DNA from: Anoplopoma fimbria
Taxonomy: Eukaryota > Chordata > Actinopteri > Perciformes > Anoplopomatidae
Length of the DNA: 64,000 nucleotides
NCBI RefSeq assembly: GCF_027596085.1
Contig: NC_072471.1
Location: 10,604,358-10,668,357 of the forward strand
Reading direction: 5' to 3'
Shown: piece after piece, positions 26,302-42,146 of the stretch
Layout of the letters: every line of letters begins with the position of its first letter
How positions within the stretch are numbered: position 1 is the first letter of the stretch
The notes under the pieces: model-generated
Databases searched by the model: none
What the model saw: the letters and a program-made list of their open reading frames with translations, nothing else
Told to the model about the DNA's origin: nothing
Program-made: the position numbers and the translations under genes

Positions 26302-26768
26302 GTCATTGTATAGTGTGTCGGAATAAGTCATAGTATAGTATGTCGGAAAAAAGTTGAAAAAAAGTCATAGTATAATATGTCGAAAAAAGTTGAAAAAAAG
26401 TCATAGTATAGTATGCCGGAATAAATCATAGTATAGTATGTCGGAATAAATCATCATATAGTATGTTGATAAAAGATGAAAAAAAGTCATAGTATAGTAT
26501 GTCGGAATAAATCATAGTATAGTATGTCGGAATAAATCATCATATAGTATGTTGATAAAAGATGAAAAAAAGTCATAGTATAGTATGTCGGAATAAATCA
26601 TAGTATAGTATGTCGGAATAAATCATAGTATAGTATGTCGAAAAAAAGTGAATAAAGTCACAGTATTGTATGTCGCAATAAGTCATTGTATAGTGTGTCG
26701 GAATAAGTGAATAAAGTCATAGTATAGTATGTCGCAATAAGTCATTGTATAGTGTGTCGGAATAAGTG
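26302..26768 (+). repeat. Variant monomer CATTGTATAGTGTG, three copies
   Basis: The string GTCATTGTATAGTGTGTCGG starts at 26,302, 26,682 and 26,741. The last two copies are 59 bp apart. It is an edge-private variant not seen in the array body. Confidence 0.7.
26451..26622 (+). repeat. 86-bp tandem duplication in the array edge
   Basis: Two adjacent copies (26,451-26,536 and 26,537-26,622) each consist of a diverged long monomer (TCATCATATAGTATGTTGAT) and two short monomers. They look identical by eye, so this is a recent local duplication inside otherwise old sequence. Confidence 0.8.
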
Positions 26769-27090
26769 ATAGTATAGTATGTCGAAAAAAGTTGAAAAAA
26801 AGTCATAGTATAGTATGTCGAAAAAAGGTTGAAAAAACTCACAGAATAGTATGTTTAAAAAAGTCATAAAAAAGGCAGTTTAGTACGTCGATAAAAAACA
26901 CAAAAAAGTGATAGAATAGCATGTCAAACAAAAGTAATAAGAATTCATAGAATAGCATTTCGAAAAAATAATTGAAAAAGTTATAGTATATTATAAAGAT
27001 GTCATTGAATATCCATTCGAAAAAAATCCTGAAAAAGTTATAGTATATTATGTATAAACAATAATTCGTAGCATAGCATGTTTAAAAAAC

Positions 27091-27459
27091 ACTGTTTGCT
27101 CCGTCAACTCTTTCACTGTAGTTTTCACTGTTAGTGCTGTGAACACCATTTCTGTTGACATATCTCTGACCTTGCACCTGTGATGACATTTTAATGACAG
27201 ATGTGGAAAACATTTACTTCAGGTCAATCTTTACTAAGATGGATAAAAGAATAACTCGATGAGCCTCAGTTGTCCTTACTTGAATAAGTATGTCTTTAAT
27301 AACACAAAACTCATCACAGAGATTTGGATACAGCACACATACAAGGACACAGCCATACCAAACAATACTGTAAAATGACATTACTTAAGCTTTATACAGC
27401 ATGCCCCAAGTCATATAGAATCATGTATAATTATGCCACCAGGGAGGAAGCAAAACACG
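27091..27459. other. Unique sequence flanking the satellite; nothing identified
   Basis: This is non-repetitive AT-rich sequence directly beside the last satellite trace. No gene or known repeat was recognised. Confidence 0.6.
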
Positions 27460-27790
27460 TTGTCCAGACTATTTACTCAGGAACACCATCAAGGTCCTCA
27501 TCTTATCCCCCCATCTTATTCATTTGCCAAGAAAAAATGTTGGCATTGTACGCTTCTGCAAACCCCGAATACGTGTTCGCATCCAGTCAGAGCATGTGCA
27601 GTTGATAGGGTGTTAGGTTACGTTCATAGGTTACGATGTTAGGTTACATTGTTACGTTACATTACGCTGCAACATTATTTCATTACAAATCATGATCTTT
27701 TTTCTTACCTTACCCGATTTTTTTTGTTGCCTAAACCTAACCGATAACATTGTTAACCATGTGGCATTGTGCATTTCTGCATATGTTTTT
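27460..27790 (-). repeat. Probable relic of a high-copy teleost repeat
   Basis: On the minus strand it contains GGTTAGGTTTAGGCAACAAA (about 27,725-27,745). I recognise this as part of a common fish interspersed repeat. Nearby are clustered GTTAGGTTAC/GTTACGTTAC strings (27,611-27,667). A direct repeat of roughly GGCATTGTNNNNTTCTGCA occurs near 27,543 and 27,761. Family and boundaries are not certain. Confidence 0.45.
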
Positions 27791-27933
27791 TACAACCATG
27801 AAACAAGGCTGATATGACACATATTTATGAAAGATATTTTTGGTTCAGAAACATCCTTATTCAGCATATATATATAACAGGGTTTGTGGAAACTTACAAT
27901 GCCAACCTTTTTTTGGCTACTGGTTTGCCTTCT

Positions 27934-27962
27934 CTTAACCTTCAGACACCCTGAAGGTTAAG
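27934..27962. repeat. Perfect hairpin-forming inverted repeat
   Basis: A 12-bp stem CTTAACCTTCAG and its exact complement CTGAAGGTTAAG are separated by the 5-nt loop ACACC. No T-run or coding context gives it an obvious role. Confidence 0.85.
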
Positions 27963-28470
27963 CGAGCTTCTTTACATAAAGCATGCCAAATGTAGAGGAC
28001 TCTTAGGTCTCGTTAAGTACCAAAACATGACAATGCAATAATCCTACATTCCTCTTTAAACCTCTTAAATGACAAAGGGAAGATAACCCAAAATTCACTC
28101 AATGAATAATTAAGTCATACAAGCATTAATAATATAATTTCAAATCAATGTAAAGGGGGCACTGTACTGATTTCTAAGGTAAAAAAACAAACAAACACAT
28201 ACACATAAGACATCTGCATCATACATATTTAACTAGATACAAATGGTTTAGTTGCAATGATAACATCATGATTAAAACGTATCTTTGGAAACTAGATAGC
28301 TTCATTACAGGAGCTCAGAACACATTAAGAATGCATGCAATGACTTTAAAGTATTTAAATGTTGGTGTTGATCTTACAGCTTTAATACAATTTGTAACAC
28401 ATTCACCTTGAACACTCTGGTCGTTCTCTATGATTTAAGAAAATCAATTTCTGGTGACTCAATATATAAA
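27963..28470. other. AT-rich non-coding stretch; nothing identified
   Basis: No gene, known repeat or sustained open frame was recognised between the hairpin and the hAT element. Confidence 0.6.
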
Positions 28471-28478
28471 ATGGATAC

Positions 28479-28873
28479 TAGAGGTGTAACGAAATTTGTG
28501 ATCCGGATGGATCCCCCCTCACGGTGTGGCACGCATGTGAACCGCGGATTAATTACACAGTTTATCGTTAACCATCACAGTGTGAAATTAAGTTTTACTT
28601 GCGATCTTTATCCACCAATATTTAGTTAGGAATGCGATCAGGACGTTAGAATATATGCTTTTCTAGTCACCGATCTCTGATAGGGTTTCATTGTCAACAA
28701 CTAATCAGTGTTGTTTAAACCAACAGGCAAGCTGGTAACCGTGGAAGCACCACCAATGGCCAACAAACGCAGGTTTCGTTCGGGAATTGTGTGTTTTTAT
28801 GAAGAAAAAGTTTTTAAAAATCTCGCTAGATAGTAGGTAGGGACAGTGGGAATCTCGTTCATCCATTCATGCA

Positions 28874-28924
<51 letters not shown>

Positions 28925-29262
28925 TTTAAAAAAGAAAAAGATTTAGAATTTTTTAAGGTTTTCTGACCTCAGAGCGGTTGAAATTATGTTTGGGACGGTG
29001 GCAAAAAAAAGAAAAAAAGAATTGTCTGGAGCCTTGTAAGCCAGCTGCTATAATCAAACAACAAAGAGATCTGTATCTGCCAATATGGATTATCAATGAT
29101 CGGCAACTAGTATCAGCGCAAAAAAAAAAAACGTGATCAGGGATCTATAAATGTTATATTTGCTCCCTTTTTCTTTTGTGCTGATCTGATCTGTGATCCA
29201 ATCCGCTACTCTGATACATGAAACGATCCAAACCGTGATGTTTATGATCTGTTGCACCACTA
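28479..29262. mobile_element. Non-autonomous hAT-like DNA transposon (784 bp)
   Basis: The left end starts TAGAGGTGTAACGAAAT and the right end closes TGTTGCACCACTA. The inverted complement of the right end, TAGTGGTGCAACAGATC, matches the left end at most positions. The flanking octamers ATGGATAC (28,471-28,478) and ATGAATAT (29,263-29,270) agree at 6 of 8 bases, which fits the 8-bp target duplication of hAT elements after mutation. Subterminal GATCC/GATCA/GATCTG motifs and TTTTGTGCTGATCTGATC near the right end resemble a hAT family common in fish. No transposase reading frame is present, so the element is non-autonomous and, judging by its mismatched ends, old. Family naming is from memory. 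Confidence 0.78.
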
Positions 29263-30197
29263 ATGAATATCACAAATCAAGTAAAAAAAAAACATAAAAA
29301 AAAAACTGACTCAAACTCTAACCAATAAATATAAATTCACTAAACTTATTAATTAATAAATGTAACAGAAAGTATATAAAACATCCCAATAACTTGTGGG
29401 CGTGGAGCAATCTCTACATATCTTATCTGAGGGATACAACAATCGAGCAAGGTTACATTTATGAAGGTTAAAGACATGACATATTCCCTGTGAACAACCT
29501 GAACCAAAGCATTTACTCTAAGTAAAGGAACCACCTCTGTTGTCTAACATTGGTCTATTTTCATTAGACGTTTTCTTAGATGAGCAATTCATCGCTTGTG
29601 TGTTGAAAATAACTTCCGTATTGTGTGTGAACACAAAGTACCTTTTGTATAGAAGAAACAGCAACACTTGACATTCAGTCATATAGATTAACCTGTGCCA
29701 CTATAAAACCAACTGCTTTCATTTGCGAAACTGGGAAAGGACCTAAGTGACGACAACCTTGGTTAGTGTCATGAAACTCATCATCAAAATCCATAAAAGT
29801 CAAATGTCCAAATCTGCCAAAGGGAATTTAACTGGAGTCAGCATTGATGAGTGAGTTGAAGTTGGCAAATGTTAACATACCCAACAGTCCGATGTCAGTT
29901 ATTGGTGTAGTTTACCAACATTTGCTTACCCATTTCAATAGCAGTATCATAAATCCTTGGTGTCTCCATTGTCATGTTCTGATGTCCAGAACAAACTTTG
30001 TTTACTTCCATAAGGTTTGTTTCGTCCTTCAGTGGTGCTATTGGCCAAAGCACTGATTAGTGTGTTACAGATTATCAACCGAGCCCTCACGCTCAGGTGA
30101 TCACCTCACTCTGTCATTTCTATGAGATGCTCCACCTGTACCAAGGAGGCGGAACATGCCTGCAAGGGTGGCATTCCTTCAGCTGCCATCCTTTCAC
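29263..30197. other. Non-coding stretch; nothing identified
   Basis: Short A-rich runs occur at 29,280-29,307. No gene or repeat family was recognised. Confidence 0.55.
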
Positions 30198-30302
30198 CTG
30201 TGTGGATCTCTCACACACCTTGTGGCATAGATCCATTCCGGCTTCCCTTCCACCTTCATGGCAGTTCTTGTGGTTAGCAGCACAGACTATGGACCTCTCC
30301 AT
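30198..30302 (-). other. Candidate internal exon, minus strand (105 bp, unrecognised)
   Basis: Reading the minus strand, a pyrimidine-rich tract ending TTTATTTCTTAG is followed at 30,302 by ATGGAGAGG. The segment runs 105 bp to ACACAG and then GTGAAAGG. It is exactly 35 codons and open in only one frame, beginning MERSIVCAANHK and containing four cysteines. No domain is recognised and no partner exon was found nearby. It could equally be a chance pairing of splice-like sites. Confidence 0.2.
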
Positions 30303-30766
30303 CTAAGAAATAAAAGAGACACAAGCAGCAAACTAATCAAACACAAATAACAGAAATTAAATATTTTGGGTTGAAAGTATAGACAGCATTTTTACTGTCA
30401 TATGTAAAAAGGCAGGAAAAGGTATTTCTTCTTTCCTGTGCAACAGAGATACAAACATTCAGCATCTGTGAGTTGCACATTTCCAAATACAAACACAACA
30501 TTGTTTAAAGACTTGTGCAATTGACTGTACAAATGGATTCAGAAGGAATTGAGTTTTAAGTTTTGACAGACTGCCACAAAAACAAAAAACCACAACTGCA
30601 TCACATGAAGTATCCAAAAACTATGTGATTATTCCATATAATTTATACAATGGGAAATGCTTTCAAATTTGATAACTCACATATGCTTTTTTTGTAAAAG
30701 TATTTTACTTTATATGACATTTCATACAATCTTGCCAAAAACTAAATTAAACTCACCAAGCTGTGT

Positions 30767-30768
<2 letters not shown>
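30303..30768. other. AT-rich non-coding stretch; nothing identified
   Basis: No gene or interspersed repeat was recognised before the AT microsatellite. Confidence 0.6.

Positions 30769-30850
<82 letters not shown>
30769..30850. repeat. (AT)41 microsatellite
   Basis: 82 bp of uninterrupted AT dinucleotides. Such a run can extrude a cruciform and is likely polymorphic in length. Confidence 0.98.
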
Positions 30851-30852
<2 letters not shown>

Positions 30853-31052
30853 TCAGTACTATGATGACTGCTTAGTGTGATTGACTCTCAAAATGCATGC
30901 ACTTTGTCCTCTGGTCTCTCTTGTAGGAGAGATCTTTATCTTTATTAATCTTCATGAATAAGTAAAGCTTTAATAAGTGATCCGAGTACTTTATACATCA
31001 TCAACACACACAGTGGTCACTATAGATTCATTAGAAGTATTCAAAGTAATAC

Positions 31053-31105
<53 letters not shown>
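31053..31105. repeat. (AAT)n trinucleotide microsatellite
   Basis: About 53 bp of uninterrupted AAT units, roughly 17-18 copies. Confidence 0.97.
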
Positions 31106-31107
<2 letters not shown>

Positions 31108-31248
31108 TAAACATTTTACATTTTTGTGTGGGTTTATGTCGTTGCTTTAATGACTAATTCATAAACCCTGTCAGAGGTTGTCTCTATTTTAACAAGTATA
31201 CAGCATATGACAGCTTTGCATTTGGCCCCATTGAATTTTTCATTACAT

Positions 31249-31318
31249 GAAAGTGGAGAGTAGGACGAGGAGGGGACGAGGAGGGGGAAAAGAGGAGCAA
31301 GGCGGTGAGAAAGAGACA
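31249..31318. repeat. Purine-rich tract
   Basis: The plus strand is almost entirely purine, with GAGGAGGGGACGAGGAGGGG followed by A/G runs and only a few C or T interruptions. The pyrimidine-rich open frame on the other strand here is a by-product. Confidence 0.7.
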
Positions 31319-31839
31319 CACACCGAACGGGGGTGAGATTCGTGCAGGTCTGATTTGTTGATGGGCTGCTTACTGTTTAATTAAGTGGACTTTGTGTCCA
31401 GAAATCTTGTGAGTGGAAGGTGGTGTTGCTTTCCCTCTTCTTTCCCTCCATCCTGTTGTATCATAAACCACTGGACACAGCCTCTTCTCTCATATTATAT
31501 TATCTTTCATTGTTCTCCAGTTTTTTTTATCTATTTGTGTTGTTCCCTCTTTGCTACTTATTTGACTCTTACTCACACACATAGCCTCCCATGGAGCATT
31601 ATTTTCTAAAAAAGAGGAATATTTTTATCGAGTTGGAAACCTCCTTTTGCCTCCCTTATTGTCTGCAGCTTGGTCTTCCTGTTGTTCTCTCTAATTTTCT
31701 ATTTTTTTCTTGTCAATATTTCTCACACCCTATTGTCCTCCTTTTCACACACGTCACTCAGCTATGACTCATCATCTTATGTGCATTCAGCATTTGTCCC
31801 TCTATTGAGACCTTCCTCTCAGCCAATCATTTCTCTGAG
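31319..31839. other. Pyrimidine-rich non-coding stretch; nothing identified
   Basis: T- and C-rich plus strand without a recognised gene or repeat. Confidence 0.55.
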
Positions 31840-32175
31840 ATGAGCCAGTTACTTTTAGTTCTGTTTAGCTGTGAAATGACAAAGTTTGCTCTAGTCCGTT
31901 TGCAGTTCGTGGTTATTACTAAACCGTTTTCAACATGGCGGCAGTGTCACAAACGTTCTCATTTTACACTACGTAAGAGACTTCTCTGCTCTGATTGGTT
32001 GTTTTTCTCAGGGCTTGGAATCTTGCAAATGCTACTAGGAGAGCTAGAAGGAGTCAGATGAACCTGCTTTATTCACAGATTATCTGTCTCATGTACTGCT
32101 ATCAGGCTATAATGACAATCTAAGCAAGTATAATAAAAAGCTATCTTTATAAAAGTTACTGACTGCAGTTTTAAG
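31840..32175 (+). repeat. Possible interspersed teleost repeat, unclassified
   Basis: The strings CTCTGATTGGTTGTTTTTCT, AGTCAGATGAACCTG and ATTCACAGATTATCTGTCTC occur here in the same order as in a repeat I associate with many fish genomes. A short open frame across it has no protein-like features. Boundaries are approximate. Confidence 0.4.
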
Positions 32176-37021
<4,846 letters not shown>

Positions 37022-37059
37022 ACTGCTCACCTGCAAAAAGACTGCTCACCTGCAAAAAG
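37022..37059 (+). repeat. 19-bp perfect tandem duplication
   Basis: ACTGCTCACCTGCAAAAAG is present twice in direct succession. Confidence 0.95.
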
Positions 37060-37449
37060 ACTAAGTCTCATACATTTTAAAAATGCAGCACTTCAAGAAA
37101 ATTACCAGATGACTCAGAGTTCTTGGAAAATAATTTTCTCACATGAGCAACAACCTTAGGGTACAAAACTCATTCAATAATAATAAATGCTGATTACCTG
37201 AAATTGTTTTGCACTTACAGTATTTCGCTAACCCTACTGTGCTTGGTTACCCCACAATAGTTTATGCAATCTTTGTACATTTATTACATTTACTCTTCTA
37301 AACACATGGGAGCAAGAAATAAGTCTTATAAAAGCAAACACAAAATGTAGCTTTGTTCACTGTGGCTCAGTAGGCGTTATCTTGGATTAGGGTTGTTGTC
37401 AGGGGGCAGAGACCCCAATTTCTTTAAATCCAGTCAGAGCTACAAACCT
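37060..37449. other. Non-coding stretch; nothing identified
   Basis: No gene or repeat was recognised. Confidence 0.55.
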
Positions 37450-37898
37450 ACGGCACAGTAATAGAGCCACTGACACAATAAAAAAAAGAATAGAGAAGTC
37501 AAAATGCTATGAGAAAAAAGTTGCGATATTATGGGAAAAAAAAGTTTTTATATTTTCGGGAAAAAAGTTATTGGGTTAAATAAGACAGTCTTATTTTACA
37601 CTAACATTATAGTTGATTGTACTACATACAAATTAAATACAAGTCCCTTTACCATTTTACCATTTACCATTTGTCTCTATCACCCCTGCCTCATATCCTC
37701 AAAAATCTGATAATAAATTGTTGAAAACGATAATGACAGTTGTAACTTCAGGTCGTAAGCATCCCTCATTTAAAACATACAAAAAAAATCGACAGACTGC
37801 TATGACTTGTTTATTTATTAAAATCTTGTAATATTACAACTTTATTCTCAATCCTTCAGATTTTTTTTCTCCTGACAATGGCCATAATACACCACCGT
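37450..37898. mobile_element. TIR-bounded non-autonomous element with inverted AGAAAAAAGT-type arms
   Basis: The left end reads ACGGCACAGTAATAGAGCC. The complement of the right end reads ACGGTGGTGTATTATGGCC, so the two ends are imperfect inverted repeats about 449 bp apart. Inside each end is an A-rich run, then repeated units of the ATGAGAAAAAAGTTGCGATA type on the left (37,506-37,570). The opposite orientation appears on the right (TAATATTACAACTTTATTCT, 37,830-37,850). This matches a very common fish repeat whose arms carry iterated TAATATTACGAC units. The target duplication is unclear and no coding sequence is present. Confidence 0.6.
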
Positions 37899-40495
37899 TA
37901 AAATATAATAGGACTTCTATTAAAAGGAGGGTAGATGTGTGTTTTCCAAAGGAGTTCTTAAACATTGAAAGAATGTTTGCTGCATGCAATTATGTTTTCT
38001 CTCTGAATCCAAAAACCGACAGTAATCTAAAAAAGTAAACTCCTTAAACTAGCTGAACTATGTTCATATACAGTTATGCAGGCAGTTATGCAGGCAATTT
38101 ATCAAAGTTTACAGGCTGTACTACAGTATTAAAGAGTACCTACGTGTACAGAATATGTGTGTTTGCATGTATGCATTACGTTGGTATAATTGTTGTGTCT
38201 AAGGTTCATTAAACTCACAGACTCAATAAACACAAAAATCTTAATTTCAAATTTTACCATGTAAAACTCCAAGCTTTTAAAGTATTAGTGAATAGCATGG
38301 TGTAGAAGAGCAAAGATGTTTCTTTAGGTTTGCCTTGAGGGTCTGAATAACAAATGGAATAAATAAAGGAGAGTCTGTAGCAAACAGTGGCACAGGTTGT
38401 AAAGGTCAAAGAGAAAAAAAGCAGAATGGGCCACAAGTATAAAGTGAATGCAGAAAAGAGTTTACCACCTACTTTATAAGTGCAAACACATCTAGAAACA
38501 CATCTTCCAATTTGGCATTTTCAATTCACCCAGCAGGTCCCTTCAATTCTCTCTAATGCGGAGGAAGAGGAGTAGTTATTTGAACAGTTTGTACTTTAAT
38601 ATTACTCTCCAGTCATGATTGAAAATAGCAGTTATTGAGGGAGTGTAATTTAAGTGTAGATTCCAAAATTTAGAGAGAGTTTTCCAAAATGCCCTCACTT
38701 CATTTAGAACCACTAGCTGTCAACTTGGCTAGCTCCTAGCTCACCGCCAGCCAGCCCTTTACACCCCAGCAAGTCAGACCTGCCTATCTACATTACATTT
38801 AGAAATTAACTTAACGCTATAATTCGGGGTTAGGAACATTAAGTGCAACTACAAACTGCTACTAAATTCTGGATCATTAAAATGGTTAAGGGCAGGGCAA
38901 TGTGTAGTTATCTTTAAGGTTGAGACGATTGAAGGTGGGTAAAGGGACTGAAACACAAGTTTCAACTTATATGTTGACATCCTTTCAAACCAATCTGGCA
39001 GAGAACCCCTACACAGCTTCCCAAAATGACCCAGACTGGTTACTAATACACCTCTCCACCAACTAACCAGCCCAAAACAGAGGGTAACAACATAAACACA
39101 GGTTTACACACTATCTGTGCTCACGACAGCAACAAACACCGCACTCACAGGCCAAGAGCGAAAGAGAGGTGAGAAGCACTGGATCCAGAGGTTTATATGC
39201 AGCTCCACTGACGGCCTGATGACATTTAGGAGTGGGTGCTTCAGGCACTGAAAGGGGGGTGTGGCAGACCTGCAACACAGACAGACAGCTCTCCTCCAAA
39301 AAGAGGCCAGAGATGAGTCAGTGGGGGTAACATATGTCAATTAGGTATCAAGACTACAGATTTATAAAAAGTCTGTATTACAGACAAGATGCATAACTTG
39401 TTTAAAAAAGTAAAAGAAAATCTACAGTTTTCCAAGCTAGGAAGGTCTAATGAAAGAGGCTATTATTACACTCCATTATGGTGTCATGTAAGTATACTGT
39501 ATGTTTGGAGTTTGACCCACACAAGGGACTAAAAGTCCGGATATTTCAGCTTTTGCTGCAATGATTTTGGCCATTCTTTCCTTCTCATTGTGTCCTTTAA
39601 ATCCACTAAATTCAAGGAAGTGTACCAAAAAACACCTGGCTGCATAAAGTCATTTTTGTTTATGTTTTGGGGATTGTTGAATTATGTATGTCAACTTATA
39701 AAAATGATAATATATTCAGTGACCACTAATAGTCATCAGCCTTGGCTTTTTCCCCCTTAATGCAGTTACACACAGAGTACAGGCTTATCTATTGAAGTCA
39801 TAGAAGATTATCTCCTTTATAATTCTCCCAATACCTCTTCAACCATCTTCTTTAGTTCTGTGCATCACCTCTCTACTTTTCACTTTATCCCCCTTTTTCC
39901 AACACCACCGTTTTTTCCTCTTTTGCATAGCTCCTCTCTGTCTTCCTTTTTTCCCCATGAGGCTGAGCTACTATGAAGAGCCTCTGCACTAAACATAGTG
40001 AAGACTAAACAGTGGCCTGCTGCTGTGCACTAAAATGACACCCTACACTTACACACGCATAGAGATAGACAGACACTTATCCACCCACATACTGCAGCCT
40101 CTGACTCTACAAAAGATACAGACACAGGGCTACTGCAGTGTCAGCCTCCACAATAGACCTGATGAGGTTGCGATCACACAAACCCACACCTACACTCAGA
40201 GAGTAACATATACGGTACAGCTTTTCCAATTGCAGGAGGAATAATCCCTGTTACCTGGCAGGATCACAGCATTGCGCCGTAGCAGGGCTATCCCCAGCTG
40301 TGAGGCTATAGTGGAAACACATGTCATCACGGCTTGGCATGGCACGGCTAAAGTGGACCCACCCATGAAAAAAAAACCTTATACACAGTCCTGGACAATA
40401 GCTTTGAGGATTTGTGAAAAAAATGCAAATTGACCCCCCGGTAGATTGGAACTGCTACTGGTATGTGTTGTAGGAATGGAAAGCCATAGATTGGA
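37899..40495. other. Ordinary non-coding DNA; nothing identified
   Basis: No gene or repeat family was recognised. A small imperfect duplication of GCAGGCAGTTAT type occurs near 38,075-38,100. Confidence 0.55.
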
Positions 40496-40870
40496 GAGAG
40501 TGAGCCAGAAAGAAATAGTCCAAGGATGAGCAGATGTGAGGAAGAGAGGAGCAGACAGAATGGAAAAAGAGTGCAGGAAAGAAAGAGAGGAGATATTTTG
40601 TGTGTAGGAGAAGAAGAGTGCAAAACAGAGACAGACACAGAGAGCATGCATGAAAATGAGAGAAACAATTCTAGAAATGTATAACACAAAAGTGTGTGTT
40701 TGAAGCAGTATGACACACACAGGTTACATGAGAACAATAGAAATTGAATGTGAGAGATTGCAAAACTAAATGAAAAATTTGAAAAAAAGAGAATGTGGCA
40801 AGAAAATAAGAGAGAGAGAGAGAGAGAGAGCCAGAGAGAAAGATACAAGACGGAGGAGAAGAGGGTACAA
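40496..40870. repeat. Purine-rich block with (AG)11
   Basis: The plus strand is rich in AGAGA and GAAAG strings. A pure AG run lies at 40,809-40,830. The longest open frame in the window (minus strand, 40,348-40,848) arises from the complementary Ser/Leu/Phe-coding pyrimidine strand and is not a gene. Confidence 0.8.
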
Positions 40871-42093
40871 GACAGCTTTTATTACACAACATGTGTTGTG
40901 GACAGATGGTGGTGAATTATGTAATAAGGCTTTTACACTGCTCCTGTACTTTTGCACTAGACTGGAAAATAAGCCTGCATGTGTAACAAAACGTTTAGCT
41001 TACTTTTCACATCTTAACCCAGGGGCTTTTATAAACATTAACACAACAGGACATATAGGTGAAGATCTGCGTGAAACGAAAGGAATTTTTTTTCTAAGAC
41101 AGCGGCAATGTAGTTTAAGGGAACAAAATTCAGACAGGATCAAATAGTGCATTTGTTTGGGAACTTTGCCAGTGTAGGATTGATACGCATTTGTTGCTCC
41201 GGTGGCAGGTTGTGTGTATGTAACTCAAAAAAAGTTTAGTTTAGTTTTTAACAGTTTTTGCACAGCAATGGAGGTATATGACACGTATGAACAAGTTAGA
41301 TCAGTTGGCTACGGCTAGAGGCATTTGGGGAAGAAATTTCAACAGTGGCTACACCTGTCGTGGCCCCTATGTCTGGCCTTGATGTCGCTCTGAAATCATA
41401 TGCTCCTCAGCCACAGTGGTCTTGATGCCCCAACAATACTGACGATTTTCGCAGCCAATCTACAATGCTTGTGATTCCACCAGATGCACCGCAGCGTGTT
41501 TCAGAAGCAGACAAGAAGCGTCTCTCCGCTAAAAATACGTATGTCTATTTCTGACGGAGTCGCTGAGTGTTGCACAATGTCTCCTTTGCTGGTTGAGAGG
41601 ATGCAGCTAAAACTGTCTCCTTCTCCTTCTAAACCCCCTCTAAAGTCTTTCAAGTAGGAGAGAAAAAAGCAAACGTTGTCCTCCTGCTAACAGTGTGAAA
41701 TATTGATGCCAAATAATTATAAGGATGAATGTCTGTATAACTAAACTAAAACACAGTCACAAATCTCTGATCAATGATGTTCATAACTGGACTTTTAACG
41801 GTATACACTTTGTCTGTTGGCGCAGCACAACAAATAGGAAATTACAATAATAAACAACTTATAAATATTGGTAATTCGTTAACACTAATAATTTATTTTT
41901 TGACCATCCTCATCCCTTAGATTTAATTATTTTAGAGTTTCATTACTTCTGTGGAGTTAAAATCATTGTTTTATTTTGGCATTTGTGCCCTAAAAAAATG
42001 GACAATAAGTGTCCTTGCCCTCTAAATGATGAAATTCCAGGCTTGGATTGGTTGGGGAAGTGTGTTGGGTTCTCTCAATTGAATTTTTGAAAT
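40871..42093. other. Non-coding stretch; nothing identified
   Basis: 41,150-41,640 is less AT-rich than its surroundings and may be an unrecognised repeat. No gene was recognised. Confidence 0.45.
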
Positions 42094-42146
42094 ACACTTT
42101 TTCAATTAAATTCAATTATTTGTATAGCACAAATCAAAACTAACAA
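42094..42146 (+). repeat. Short relic resembling the fish 'TTTATTTATATAGC' repeat
   Basis: TTCAATTAAATTCAATTATT is followed by TGTATAGCACAAATCA. This resembles the start of an abundant teleost repeat with ATTCAATTTTATTTATATAG. Only this short end is recognisable. Confidence 0.45.

Larger units (their letters stand above)
24700..27090. repeat. Degenerate right edge of the satellite array
   Basis: Recognisable monomers continue, but the marker palindrome and the 558-bp order are absent. Divergence rises toward the right. By 26,860-27,090 only traces such as AATAGCATGTC, TTATAGTATATTA and GCATAGCATG with A-tracts remain at roughly monomer spacing. Recurrent variants include TTTTGTCAGAATAAG, AGTACGTCGATAAAAG, TCAATATAATATG and CATTGTATAGTGTG. 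The last traceable monomer ends near 27,090, where unique sequence begins. Confidence 0.9.

Noticed and set aside
27605..27670. Telomere-like GTTAGG repeats at the satellite edge
   Set aside because: The strings are GTTAGGTTAC/GTTACGTTAC, not TTAGGG tandem repeats, and they belong to an interspersed repeat relic.
40348..40848. 166-codon open frame on the minus strand, rich in Ser, Leu and Phe
   Set aside because: It is the complement of a purine-rich simple-repeat block (AG)n. No domain, and a second overlapping frame is also open.
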